Assembly: GCF_024343575.1 (NCBI RefSeq)
Contig: NZ_RJUA01000019.1
Span: forward strand, 1-53,940
Reading direction: 5' to 3'
Origin: Lacihabitans sp. LS3-19
GTDB taxonomy: Bacteria > Bacteroidota > Bacteroidia > Cytophagales > Spirosomataceae
DNA: 53,940 nucleotides
Made by a program: the position numbers and the translations under genes. Positions 15,224-23,633 of the stretch are shown here, piece after piece (positions within the stretch are counted from its first letter, which is position 1; each line of letters opens with the position of its first letter). The notes below the pieces were generated by a model. The model ran no database searches, was not told the origin of the DNA, and saw only the letters and a program-made list of their open reading frames with translations.

Positions 15224-15700
15224 TTAGTTAAAAGAAAGGTAATATGAAACCATCGGAATTTTATTATTGCTTTCCTCAATTTTTATAATACAATTTGAAT
15301 AATATTTTCCTGCGAAACTTATGTCATTAACACACTTATATTCTAAATAACGAATTCCACCATTTGCATTAAGTGTATCAGAGCTATTTACTAATTTATA
15401 TTTTATCACATAGAACCCTTTACCTGTTTCCGAAAAGTCTTTTAAATTTATTCTTGCATATTCAGTTTTAGAATTAGAACTAATATTACTTATTGATAGC
15501 ACATCATTTAGCTTTTTTAAAATTTTAAACGAATTGTCTTCAGTATCTTGTAAATATATTTTTACCCATTCTATTTCACTTTCGCTTTCATTTTCCACTT
15601 TAAAACTTGCTATATTTTTATTTGGAAAAATATCTTTACAACTACTTAGCAAAATTAATATAAATGCGAATAAATGGACTTTATACTTTATCATAATCAT
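15224..15700 (-). CDS. Small lipoprotein of unknown function
   Basis: A 158-residue protein with a lipoprotein signal ending ILLSSC (Cys about 21), then a predicted beta-rich domain (ASFKVENESESEIEWVKIYL, GKGFYVIKYKLV). No family was recognised. It is the second gene of a pair: the upstream DUF6973-like lipoprotein gene ends 1 bp before its start, so the two should be translated from one mRNA and may work together. ATG 15700 and ATG 15694 are equally possible starts. Confidence 0.7.
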   Translation of the reverse strand: MIMIKYKVHLFAFILILLSSCKDIFPNKNIASFKVENESESEIEWVKIYLQDTEDNSFKILKKLNDVLSISNISSNSKTEYARINLKDFSETGKGFYVIKYKLVNSSDTLNANGGIRYLEYKCVNDISFAGKYYSNCIIKIEESNNKIPMVSYYLSFN

Positions 15701-15701
15701 A

Positions 15702-16763
15702 TTAAATTAAGTGAACTAGTTCATAAGAGCTATAATCCCAAATCTGACTTGGGGTAACCAAAAAATAATCTAGACTATTTATATGGTCTGCTATAAATTC
15801 ATCTGAAGCATAAATCGTAGTATTTCTGTTCCACCAAGGCCCCGTTATTTCAACAACATCAGAATAAAATTGTAATGCAACATAATTGTTTTTGTAGTCC
15901 ATTTGTTGGGCTGAGCCTGATGAACCACATTCGTGAGATTCCAAAAGCTGCAAAATAATCCCCAAAGCTTTTGATTTATCTCCATATCTATATGTGGCAT
16001 ATTTGCCTAAATAAATCCCCCAAATTCCATGCCTTAAAGCATCAACTTTATCATCAGATCCTGAACACGTAGAACAAGCTCTTGTACATTTTTCATTTGC
16101 TACATCAACTGCAGAAAAGCCTCCACCTACATCAATGCGTGGATGCATTACTAAAACAGCCACACCACAAGCAGATTGAAATATGTCTTGTAAATCTGAA
16201 TTAATCCTCCCATTTTTAGAAGATTTACTTTTGGGATGATCATTAAAATTAAATTTTCCGTTTGGTAATTGACTAAATGCTGATATAGTTTCAAAAGCTA
16301 TTAATTTTTCTGTAAATTCAAGTATTAATTCAGAATTACTTTTTATTTCTTCAATTGTTAAAGTAGGAAATATTTCATTATAAATTTCTGCATCAAAATT
16401 GTCAAAACTAGGGTATCTTGATTTAACAAATTCAGTTATTTCATAAAGATTCTGACCTTTAATACCTTTAATTTTAGGAATACTTTTATAATCCCTATTC
16501 TCAACTATTTTCTGAATAGATTTGGAATCAAAAGAAAATAATTCTAGCGGATATTCTCTTGGAATCAATCCTGTTAAACCCTTATATTGGACTTGTTTAA
16601 AATCTTCTTTTTTTAAGTCTTCAAAATAGCTTTCAGATAAAGATGTCTGAGACAAATTGTTTGGGCTTTCTATTTTATTATTTTCACAAGAAGAAATTAG
16701 AAAGAAAAGTATGATTAGGAGAGAAGAGATAACTGAGGTTGTTTTTGTTGCTTGATTTTTCAT
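15702..16763 (-). CDS. DUF6973-like lipoprotein
   Basis: A 353-residue lipoprotein (lipobox LISSC at about 22-26). Residues about 30-180 are helical and unrecognised. The C-terminal part has KVDALRHGIWGIYLGKYATY, LLESHECG, then QQMDYKNNYVAL. This ALRH...HE...MD-x-x-NN pattern resembles the DUF6973 domain found in Bacteroidota lipoproteins and at the ends of some polymorphic-toxin-like proteins; conserved His/Glu/Asp/Asn suggest a metal or catalytic site, which is not proven. A Cys-rich loop (CTRACSTC) precedes it and may form disulfides. It heads a two-gene unit with the small lipoprotein gene. Confidence 0.65.
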   Translation of the reverse strand: MKNQATKTTSVISSLLIILFFLISSCENNKIESPNNLSQTSLSESYFEDLKKEDFKQVQYKGLTGLIPREYPLELFSFDSKSIQKIVENRDYKSIPKIKGIKGQNLYEITEFVKSRYPSFDNFDAEIYNEIFPTLTIEEIKSNSELILEFTEKLIAFETISAFSQLPNGKFNFNDHPKSKSSKNGRINSDLQDIFQSACGVAVLVMHPRIDVGGGFSAVDVANEKCTRACSTCSGSDDKVDALRHGIWGIYLGKYATYRYGDKSKALGIILQLLESHECGSSGSAQQMDYKNNYVALQFYSDVVEITGPWWNRNTTIYASDEFIADHINSLDYFLVTPSQIWDYSSYELVHLI

Positions 16764-16875
16764 TTTTTTTGATTTTTTTGTGAATAATTATTTTCTTTAA
16801 CAAATGAAAAAAAAAAAGATGCTAAGCAAATTAAAATTCATTTTTTAAAACTTCTTTTAGCTAGAACTCGGTCGC

Positions 16876-17967
16876 TTACCCGCCCCCTCTAGCCCAAGCT
16901 TTTCTTAGAAACCGTAACCAATTCTTGTGGAATATATTTTCGATATCTTCTTTAGCATAGCCTCTTTTAGCCAAAAGGCCTTCTAAGCTTTGCAAATCAG
17001 CTATCGTATTCAAATCCATAGGAGACTGCTCAGTGCCGTAAGTGCCGTCCAAATCACTTCCAATAGCACAATGGAGAGAGTTTCCTGCAATTTGGCAAAT
17101 GTGGTCATAATGGTCAATAATCGTTTCGATTTTTATCCCAAACTCAGCAGGATTGCTTTTCCTTTGAATAAAATCGGGCTTCATCATCCAAGCATCAAAA
17201 CATCCTCCGATTACGGCATTTTTTTGAATTAATATTTTGATTTGTTCATCGCTCAACTGACGCTGATTTGGTGCTAAAGCCCTACAATTATGATGACTCG
17301 CCCACACATGGCCATCAAACAAATCCATTGCTTCTAAAAAACCCTTATCAGTCAAATGCGTGGCATCTAAAATCACATTGAGCTTTGACATTTCTTTGAG
17401 TAGGTCTTTACCGATTGATGTAAAACCTTCGGTGGTGCCAGTCCCATAGGCATATCTTCCAGTACTATAATGTGCTGGACCTATGGCTCTTAGGCCATAT
17501 TTATAGGCTTTTTCTAAATAAGAAAGGTTAATCAAAGAGTCTGCACCTTCTAAGCTCAAAATATAGCCAATGGGCTTATCTTCACGCGGTTTACTTTCAT
17601 CCATCCATAGTGCTAAGTGAGCTTCTAAACTTTTCAAATCGTTTATTTGCACCATTTCATTTTCAGCTTCCATAGCTTGATACCACGCCAATTGTGCCTG
17701 AGACATCGCCCAAGCCTGGTGAGGAGAATTCCAACCAGCTCCAGGCAAATTTCCATTGTTTTGATTGAATCTGGCCAGCTGTGTAGCCACTACTAAACCA
17801 ATATTAGCTTTCCGAAGTTCAGGTAAAGAAACCGTTCCCTTACCTCTATCAATTTTATCGGTCATTCCTTCCTCTGATTTTCGAATAGCTTCGACAGACA
17901 TTCTATAATCTCGGTTCCACTCAATGGCATTGGTGGATATATCTAAATGGGCGTCTATTAGGAACAT
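16876..17967 (-). CDS. Peptidase family M19 (membrane dipeptidase-like)
   Basis: A 363-residue amidohydrolase-fold dipeptidase. Metal-site motifs in order: DAHLD (5-9), SLEGADS, DATHLTDKGF, ASHHNCRAL and IGSDLDG. This is the renal-dipeptidase family, which cleaves dipeptides including some D-amino-acid ones. There is no signal peptide, so it is probably cytosolic. It starts 16 bp after the stop of the polysaccharide deacetylase gene and is the last gene of a four-gene minus-strand operon. Its link to that glycan-type operon may be recycling of peptides, which is inference. The C-terminus ends in an odd Gly run (ARGGG). Confidence 0.92.
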   Translation of the reverse strand: MFLIDAHLDISTNAIEWNRDYRMSVEAIRKSEEGMTDKIDRGKGTVSLPELRKANIGLVVATQLARFNQNNGNLPGAGWNSPHQAWAMSQAQLAWYQAMEAENEMVQINDLKSLEAHLALWMDESKPREDKPIGYILSLEGADSLINLSYLEKAYKYGLRAIGPAHYSTGRYAYGTGTTEGFTSIGKDLLKEMSKLNVILDATHLTDKGFLEAMDLFDGHVWASHHNCRALAPNQRQLSDEQIKILIQKNAVIGGCFDAWMMKPDFIQRKSNPAEFGIKIETIIDHYDHICQIAGNSLHCAIGSDLDGTYGTEQSPMDLNTIADLQSLEGLLAKRGYAKEDIENIFHKNWLRFLRKAWARGGG

Positions 17968-17982
17968 AAGTTTATATATATT

Positions 17983-18597
17983 TCAATTTATTACTTCAAA
18001 TTCATATCCTAAATCATAGAAATGTTTCAAAAAATTTGGCAAAACATACTTCATGTTTTTTTCCGCTTTCAAACTATCATGAAATAAAACTATAGAGCCT
18101 GGTTTTGTTTTATTTATTGTTCTTTTCAAACATTCCTCAGGACTAAATTTTACATCATAATCTTTGGTAAGCACACTCCACATAACTATTTTATGGCTTT
18201 TCAAAATCTCTTTGGCCTGTGATTTCTTAATTCTCCCATAAGGAGGTCTGAAAAGCAAAGAATGAGATAAATTGTTTTTTTCAATTGCATATTGGCAAAA
18301 AGAAAAATTATTTAAATAACTTTCGTCATCTGTCTCCCAGCCTTTTAAATGATTGTAAGTATGGTTTCCTATAGCGTGACCGCTTTTTATTATTTTTTCG
18401 AACACAGCCGGATTATTTTCTATATTTTCACCAACACAAAAAAACGTCGCCTTAGCTCCAAATTTTTTCAATTCAGCTAAAACCCATTCTGTAACCTCAG
18501 GGATTGGTCCATCGTCAAAAGTCAAATAAATTTTCTTTTCTGAGGTCTTTATTCTCCAGATATACTTAGGAAATAATATTTCGAATAGTTTCGTCAT
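17983..18597 (-). CDS. Polysaccharide deacetylase (NodB homology domain, CE4)
   Basis: A 204-residue NodB-type deacetylase: TFDDGP (26-31; catalytic Asp and metal Asp), GNHTYNH (two metal His), RPPYGR and a late SIVLFHDS with the second catalytic His. The family removes N-acetyl groups from chitin, peptidoglycan or surface polysaccharide. No signal peptide is evident. ATG 18597 was chosen because it overlaps the glycosyltransferase stop as ATGA; ATG 18618 would add seven residues. Coupling to the GT2 gene suggests both act on one glycan or glycolipid. Confidence 0.92.
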   Translation of the reverse strand: MTKLFEILFPKYIWRIKTSEKKIYLTFDDGPIPEVTEWVLAELKKFGAKATFFCVGENIENNPAVFEKIIKSGHAIGNHTYNHLKGWETDDESYLNNFSFCQYAIEKNNLSHSLLFRPPYGRIKKSQAKEILKSHKIVMWSVLTKDYDVKFSPEECLKRTINKTKPGSIVLFHDSLKAEKNMKYVLPNFLKHFYDLGYEFEVIN

Positions 18598-19706
18598 CTT
18601 AATTCTCTTGATTTCCATTTATAGGTTTTACTCATAAATATCGATATCACACCGAAAAATACCACATAAAAAGGATAAAGTATTTGAACCAAGGGGATAT
18701 AGAAAATTGCTTTTTTCTTTTTCATAAACAGTAAAACAGCCCCTAAAAAAGTGAATTCTAAAACAAAACGTATCAACAATATTTTGAATGAAAATTGAAC
18801 TGCCAAATATATGGTACTGAGATTTACAAAAAATATAAAAGCAGCTAGTAGTTTAGGAATTATAGACTTATAATGCGTCCATTTGCTTGCCCAGCGTTTT
18901 CTTTGATTATAAAAAGCAGCAATATTTTCACTTGCATTGGTTTCGACAATACAATCTTCCGATTTGGCAAATTCAATTCCTTTTGGATATTTTTCTGATA
19001 TTTTATGCATTAAAAACTCATCGTCGCCTGAAGCCAGATGTTCGTTACTTTGATAGCCACCAACTTCATAAAACACTGATTTTCTGTAAGCTATATTGGC
19101 ACCACTACACATATTTGGCTTTCCAGTAAAAATAGATACTGCGGCACTTCCCACCAAGGAAGCAAATTCTACGATTTGAATATTTTCCCAAAGCTGGCTC
19201 AAAACAGTTTTTGCATTTTCTTTGAAACTAACTGGGCCAGAAATAAACATTATCTCCTGATGATCAAACAAGTTGGCGTATTTATTTAAAATATGACTAG
19301 GCAAAATACAATCTCCATCAGTACAAAAAATCAAATCATATTTAGCTATACCTATAGCTTTTGCAATTCCATTTTTCTTTGGAGCATTTCCTCTTTCTTC
19401 AGGTTCAAGCTTTATTATTTGCAAATCCAATTTATTTACAAATTGTTTAGCTATTTCCACCGTCTTGTCTTCTGAGGCATCATCTATCAATATAACCTCG
19501 AAATTTTCAAAATATTGATTTGCAAGACTTTCCAATAAGTCAGCTATATTTTTTTCTTCGTTTCTAACACAGATTATTACCGAAAATGCCCATTGTTTTA
19601 TTGTAATGACATCGGAAATTTCAGACTCCTTTCTTTCCCATTGAATTAAAAAATAAAATAATCCAAAGGAATAAATAAGTATGAAAACACCAGCGATTGT
19701 TATCAT
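18594..19706 (-). CDS. Membrane-anchored family 2 glycosyltransferase
   Basis: A 370-residue GT2 enzyme. An N-terminal helix (about 1-22) is followed by a GT-A domain with SVIICVRNEEKNI, DDAS (75-78), CTDGD (128-132, metal-binding), SGDDEFL and QRKRWASK, then three or so C-terminal helices (about 280-360). This is the layout of processive or membrane-linked GT2 enzymes that use nucleotide sugars at the cytoplasmic face. Its start overlaps the stop of the flippase-like gene by 4 bp, and its stop overlaps the deacetylase start, so translation is coupled along the operon. The sugar and acceptor are unknown. Confidence 0.9.
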   Translation of the reverse strand: MITIAGVFILIYSFGLFYFLIQWERKESEISDVITIKQWAFSVIICVRNEEKNIADLLESLANQYFENFEVILIDDASEDKTVEIAKQFVNKLDLQIIKLEPEERGNAPKKNGIAKAIGIAKYDLIFCTDGDCILPSHILNKYANLFDHQEIMFISGPVSFKENAKTVLSQLWENIQIVEFASLVGSAAVSIFTGKPNMCSGANIAYRKSVFYEVGGYQSNEHLASGDDEFLMHKISEKYPKGIEFAKSEDCIVETNASENIAAFYNQRKRWASKWTHYKSIIPKLLAAFIFFVNLSTIYLAVQFSFKILLIRFVLEFTFLGAVLLFMKKKKAIFYIPLVQILYPFYVVFFGVISIFMSKTYKWKSRELR

Positions 19707-20683
19707 GATTTTGGTTGAAAAAATAAACTCCCCAACACAGGAATAAAAATATTAATAAACCAAACAGTAAACGTTGCCACAAGTACAAGGCTTTCATCTA
19801 CTTTATAAAGTCCAAAAAAATTGACACTTACAAACTCTCTCAGAGTCAAATCTCCAAAAATATTTAACCCACCCCCGACCGTTTTTACCAAAAGAATAAG
19901 ATTGATACCAATAAAATACAAAGCTGGTTTAAGAACCAATCCAAACGAATAATAAAAAAGCACAAATTGGAGATTGAAGATTATTGTTCTGCTAATAGAA
20001 AGACTTAAAATCTTAAATCTTAGCATATTACTTAAATCTAACTCTGTGAGTTCTTTTTTCAAATATGGCCTCAAAACTTTTATCTTCCGAAGCTTTTCCC
20101 AAGAAAAACTAAACTTAAAGACAAAAAGCAAACCTAAAATGGAAACAGAAAGCATTAAAATTGAAGGAAACAGGAGGATTTTTTTTAAACCATTTTCTGA
20201 AACTAAATACCATAAAAATATGGCACTTGAACCAAAAAATATAGAAGAATAGGTTTGACAAACGCTATTAAAAAGATTCAATGCAGCCACATAGGTTCTA
20301 TTTTTCCTTTGAAAACTGGCGGTTCGTCCAAAAAAGTCACCCAACATATATGGTGTGAATAAACCTACCGCCAATCCTTTTAGAATATCCCTTAAGGATT
20401 CTTTTTTATTTCTTGTTTCAACATGGGTGGTCAAAATCTGCCATTTCCACAACTCCAAGAAATAATTAGGAAAAAGTAGAAATATTGCTCCCAAAAAATA
20501 GCCTATATTGCGACTCAGAGTTTTTAAAATTTCTTTAAACAACGCTTGATCTATTTTTAATCCAGAAATCTGGCGAGCTAATAAATAGAAAATACCAATC
20601 AAAAACGCAAGTTTTAGCCATTTCAAAAGCTTATTGGTTGGTATTTTATAATTTTGCTCCTTAAGATTCAATATTTTACCCAT
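19703..20683 (-). CDS. Lysylphosphatidylglycerol synthase TM-region-like (UPF0104/AglD-type) membrane protein
   Basis: A 326-residue protein with about eight hydrophobic helices. It has the features of the LPG_synthase_TM/UPF0104 group: LLARQISGL in the first loop, FLGAIFLLFPNYFLELWKWQ, GLFTPYMLGDFFGR (the conserved tPgr-G-e-x-x-R-like loop) and, near the end, KTVGGGLNIFGDLTLRE. This membrane module without a catalytic domain is found next to glycosyltransferases and is thought to aid lipid-linked sugar synthesis or flipping. It is the first gene of the operon. Its ATG (20681-20683) directly abuts the likely ruvC start codon, so its promoter must lie inside ruvC. Confidence 0.82.
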   Translation of the reverse strand: MGKILNLKEQNYKIPTNKLLKWLKLAFLIGIFYLLARQISGLKIDQALFKEILKTLSRNIGYFLGAIFLLFPNYFLELWKWQILTTHVETRNKKESLRDILKGLAVGLFTPYMLGDFFGRTASFQRKNRTYVAALNLFNSVCQTYSSIFFGSSAIFLWYLVSENGLKKILLFPSILMLSVSILGLLFVFKFSFSWEKLRKIKVLRPYLKKELTELDLSNMLRFKILSLSISRTIIFNLQFVLFYYSFGLVLKPALYFIGINLILLVKTVGGGLNIFGDLTLREFVSVNFFGLYKVDESLVLVATFTVWFINIFIPVLGSLFFQPKS

Positions 20684-21256
20684 TTGGAAGCAAATTTAAC
20701 TGAAAAAATAATACTTGGTGTTGACCCCGGAACAAGAATCATGGGTTACGGGATTATTTCTGTAAAAGGTTCACAACTTAAAATCATCCAATACGGTGTG
20801 CTTAGGTTGGAGAAACTACCCTCACATGAACTAAAATTGAAAAGGATATTTGAGAGAATTACGCAATTGATTACTGAGTATCTTCCTGACGAAATGGCCA
20901 TAGAAGCTCCATTTTATGGCGAAAATGTTCAATCCATGCTCAAATTAGGTCGTGCCCAAGGTGTGGCAATGGCTGCAGCTTTAGCTAGAGATTTAAATAT
21001 CGTAGAGTATCTGCCAAAAAAAGTAAAACAAAGTGTAACAGGCAATGGAAATGCATCAAAAGAGCAAGTTGCCTATATGCTCGAAAAACTATTTAATCAA
21101 ACCCTAGAAAAGAAAACTTTAGATGCCACCGATGCCTTGGCCGTTGCAGTCTGTCATTTTATGCATGCCAAAACCAAAGCACTCACAGGCAACAACTCTA
21201 AGAAAACAGGTTGGAATGCTTTTTTGTCAGAAAACCCCGAAAGGTTAAAAAAGTAA
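20684..21256 (+). CDS. ruvC: Crossover junction endodeoxyribonuclease RuvC
   Basis: A 190-residue RuvC, the dimeric nuclease that cuts Holliday junctions after RuvAB branch migration. The acidic catalytic residues are recognisable: Asp in ILGVDPGTR, Glu in AIEAPFYGENVQSM and Asp in DATDALAVAVCH. The start was taken as TTG 20684 because no ATG is available and homologues begin a few residues before the IILGVDPGT strand. An upstream TTG at 20654 would overlap the divergent gene. The C-terminal tail beyond about residue 165 is a short extension. No ruvA or ruvB is adjacent. Confidence 0.93.
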   Translation: MEANLTEKIILGVDPGTRIMGYGIISVKGSQLKIIQYGVLRLEKLPSHELKLKRIFERITQLITEYLPDEMAIEAPFYGENVQSMLKLGRAQGVAMAAALARDLNIVEYLPKKVKQSVTGNGNASKEQVAYMLEKLFNQTLEKKTLDATDALAVAVCHFMHAKTKALTGNNSKKTGWNAFLSENPERLKK

Positions 21257-21382
21257 AATAATCTCTACCATTTATCCCGAATAAGCTTCCACTTATCGAT
21301 TGCTTCTCATCGTTTAGGTTTTAGGTTCATTTATTGAAATAAAATAGTTTTAAATCGTGATTCCTTTTAAAACCATTTTAGC

Positions 21383-23035
21383 ATGAAAAGTTTATTCCTC
21401 TTTTTTTTGGCGTTTTTATTTATAAATATAGCCAAAGCCCAAAGTATAGAATTCAGTCCTTCAGGTCCTGTAAATCTCAAAATCGGAAATTATTATTCTC
21501 CATTATCTCCTATTTCTCCTGAAAATAAACTTTTGATTTATAGTAGAGAAAGTGGAAATTCTGGGTTGACCATGGTGGATTCAGCTGCAGATGGTACAAC
21601 TAATATTTCCCAAATATTTTCAAAAGCTGGAGGAGCACCCTTTCAAGGTTTGTTTTTTGGAAACTACTCCAATTCGCCATTGGTATTTTTCAACAATGAT
21701 GAAATAAATAATTTGATAATAACGCCTTCAGGCAAAATCGGAATTGGAATAGATAAATATGGTATCGATAATTCACAAAAGCTATACGGTAAATTTTTTG
21801 TAAATGGTATTGGCGACAGTTTGTACTCATTTTTAGATCAAATGCCAGGACATGTTGGCATGTTTTCAAATCTTGAGGGTTCGACCAACAGTAATACATT
21901 AAGAATAGGGATAGGCTCCCAAACTGACGGGACTGGCAATGCCGCAGACAATGTAACCAATATTGGAATATTCTCCGAGGCATCTAAAGTAGATACGAGC
22001 AATGCAAATGGCATCGGCCTTCATAGCCAAAGTTTCACAAAAACGGAGGGTTATTCGATAGGTGTTTTTGCAAAAAGCAAAAATTTAGGAACTGGTTCCT
22101 CTTTCGGATTAAATGTAGAAGCCTACTCGGGCAATGGAACTACAAAAGGACTTAATTCCACTGCAAACGGGGCTTTTTTAAATTATGGCGTCTATTCTAA
22201 TGTTATTCCAACATCTGGCTCACCATCGCCTTCTTATGGATATTATGCCAATATCCTAAATGCTGCAAACAACAATGCCATCTATGCGTATTATGCTGAT
22301 GTCTCCAAAACAAGCGGCAATTCTACTGCGTATGGTTCCTATTTGAAAATTAACGGAAGCTCAGGCGTAAATGCAATAGGCTCATACCAAAGGGTTAGTT
22401 CGGCAGGTAATTCTAGTTTTGGAACATTTGCAAATGCTATTGGAAGTGGAGAAAACTATGGACTCTATGGATTTGCTGACGGTGGCTCAATAAATTATGC
22501 TGTTTATGGATCTTTGGGCGAGGCAGCTGGTTCAAGTGATTTTGCGGGTTATTTTGCTGGAAATGTACATGTGGCTGGCGTTTTGTCTAAAAGTAGCGGC
22601 ACATTCAAAATAGATCACCCTTTAGATCCTGAAAACAAAACCTTGAGTCATAGTTTTGTAGAAAGCCCTGAAATGATGAACATCTACAATGGAAACATAG
22701 TAACAGACCAAAACGGAAATGCGACAATTCAACTTCCCTCCTATTTCGAGGCACTCAACGAAAACTTCAGGTATCAACTGACAGCAATTGGCCAATTTGC
22801 TCAAGCTATAGTTTCCGAAAAAATCAAAGGGAATATTTTTAAAATAAAAACAGATAAACCTAATGTAGAAATAAGTTGGATGGTTACAGGCACTAGAAAA
22901 GATACTTTCGCCAAACAAAATCCAATTATAGTGGAAGAAGAAAAAACTTCTAAAAATAAAGGGAAGTATTTAAATCCGAAATCTTTCGGTAAAACCAAAA
23001 AAGAGGGAATGTTTGAAGTTGATGCGATTGACTAA
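21383..23035 (+). CDS. Secreted tail-fibre-like repeat protein
   Basis: A 550-residue protein with a signal peptide (1-19, ending NIAKA). The central part (about 150-400) is rich in Gly/Ser/Asn/Tyr with repeated short strands (YGVYSN, YGYYAN, NYGLYGFADG, NYAVYGSLG), as in beta-helical fibres. The C-terminal part has GTFKIDHPLDPENKTLSHSF, ESPEMMNIYNGNIVTDQNGN, then NFRYQLTAIGQFAQAIV and VEISWMVTGTRKD. This end-domain is found in tail-fibre-like and hypothetical surface proteins of many environmental bacteria. There is no T9SS type A sorting signal. No phage genes lie nearby, so it is probably a surface or extracellular structural protein. Confidence 0.72.
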   Translation: MKSLFLFFLAFLFINIAKAQSIEFSPSGPVNLKIGNYYSPLSPISPENKLLIYSRESGNSGLTMVDSAADGTTNISQIFSKAGGAPFQGLFFGNYSNSPLVFFNNDEINNLIITPSGKIGIGIDKYGIDNSQKLYGKFFVNGIGDSLYSFLDQMPGHVGMFSNLEGSTNSNTLRIGIGSQTDGTGNAADNVTNIGIFSEASKVDTSNANGIGLHSQSFTKTEGYSIGVFAKSKNLGTGSSFGLNVEAYSGNGTTKGLNSTANGAFLNYGVYSNVIPTSGSPSPSYGYYANILNAANNNAIYAYYADVSKTSGNSTAYGSYLKINGSSGVNAIGSYQRVSSAGNSSFGTFANAIGSGENYGLYGFADGGSINYAVYGSLGEAAGSSDFAGYFAGNVHVAGVLSKSSGTFKIDHPLDPENKTLSHSFVESPEMMNIYNGNIVTDQNGNATIQLPSYFEALNENFRYQLTAIGQFAQAIVSEKIKGNIFKIKTDKPNVEISWMVTGTRKDTFAKQNPIIVEEEKTSKNKGKYLNPKSFGKTKKEGMFEVDAID

Positions 23036-23175
23036 AAAAACCAGTTCTCTCAGTTTTATTGAAAAACTAAAAAAAAAGACAAAAAAACTTCATTTTTTAA
23101 AACATTCGCTTTCAATAATTTAGACATAAAAGTTCTTTATTGTGGAAAAAAACATAGAATATTTTCAGGCAAAAG

Positions 23176-23206
23176 TTTGCTATGAAAAACAAATGAGCTA
23201 TATTTG
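23176..23206 (+). promoter_or_regulatory. Bacteroidota-type promoter of the tRNA cluster
   Basis: TTTG at 23176-23179 and TATATTTG at 23199-23206 are separated by 19 bp, an exact match to the TTTG-N19-TAnnTTTG consensus of the Bacteroidota primary sigma factor. The first tRNA begins 20 bp after the -7 box. Confidence 0.8.
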
Positions 23207-23225
23207 CAAACCTTTTCGGAGAGAC

Positions 23226-23312
23226 GGAGAGATGGGTGAGTGGCTGAAACCACCAGTTTGCTAAACTGACGTACTGGTAACGGTACCGCGGGTTCGAATC
23301 CCGCTCTCTCCG
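23226..23312 (+). tRNA. tRNA-Ser (GCT)
   Basis: An 87-nt class II tRNA. The acceptor GGAGAGA pairs with TCTCTCC, the anticodon loop TTGCTAA gives GCT, a long variable arm folds (GGTAC... with GTACC), and the T-arm GCGGGTTCGAATCCCGC is standard. The 3' CCA is not encoded. It is the first gene of the tRNA cluster. Confidence 0.95.
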
Positions 23313-23332
23313 CTGATACTTAAAAGACACCT

Positions 23333-23407
23333 CGGGGTGTAGCGTAGCCCGGTCATCGCGTCTGCTTTGGGAGCAGAAGGTCGCAAGTTCGAATCTTGCC
23401 ACCCCGA
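23333..23407 (+). tRNA. tRNA-Pro (TGG)
   Basis: A 75-nt cloverleaf with acceptor CGGGGTG/CACCCCG, anticodon arm TCTGC-TTTGGGA-GCAGA (anticodon TGG) and T-arm GCAAGTTCGAATCTTGC. The 3' CCA is not encoded. It lies 20 bp after tRNA-Ser and is followed by a terminator. Confidence 0.95.
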
Positions 23408-23410
23408 CAA

Positions 23411-23434
23411 AAAAGCAGCTAAAGCTGCTTTTTT
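23411..23434 (+). terminator. Terminator after tRNA-Pro
   Basis: AGCAGCT (23414-23420), a 2-nt loop and AGCTGCT (23423-23429) are followed by TTTTT. It separates the Ser-Pro pair from tRNA-Arg. Confidence 0.85.
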
Positions 23435-23480
23435 AAATTAAAAAGGTTCTGTTTTTGTTTTATACAAAAATCCCCTTGAT

Positions 23481-23554
23481 GGTTCCATAGCTCAGCTGGA
23501 TAGAGCAACAGATTTCTAATCTGTGGGTCGCAGGTTCGAATCCTGCTGGGATCA
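23481..23554 (+). tRNA. tRNA-Arg (TCT)
   Basis: A 74-nt cloverleaf with acceptor GGTTCCA/TGGGATC (two wobble pairs), D-arm AGCTCAGCTGGATAGAGC, anticodon arm ACAGA-TTTCTAA-TCTGT (anticodon TCT) and T-arm CGCAGGTTCGAATCCTGC. The 3' CCA is not encoded. Confidence 0.95.
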
Positions 23555-23558
23555 CATT

Positions 23559-23590
23559 AAAGCTCAAACTTTTTGTTTGGGCTTTTTTTG
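23559..23590 (+). terminator. Terminator after tRNA-Arg
   Basis: AGCTCAAAC (23561-23569) pairs with GTTTGGGCT (23575-23583) and is followed by a T-run. It lies just upstream of the Ppx/GppA gene. Confidence 0.85.
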
Positions 23591-23633
23591 TTTTCATTCA
23601 AATTTAAAACTTCGAATCTTTTCTTTATAAAAA

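Noticed and set aside
21383-23035. Prophage
   Set aside because: Only a fibre-like protein is present; there are no capsid, terminase, portal, lysis or phage regulatory genes around it.
23112-23402. 96-codon minus-strand frame (MARFELATFCSQSRR...)
   Set aside because: It is the antisense of the tRNA-Ser and tRNA-Pro genes, a well-known type of false gene.
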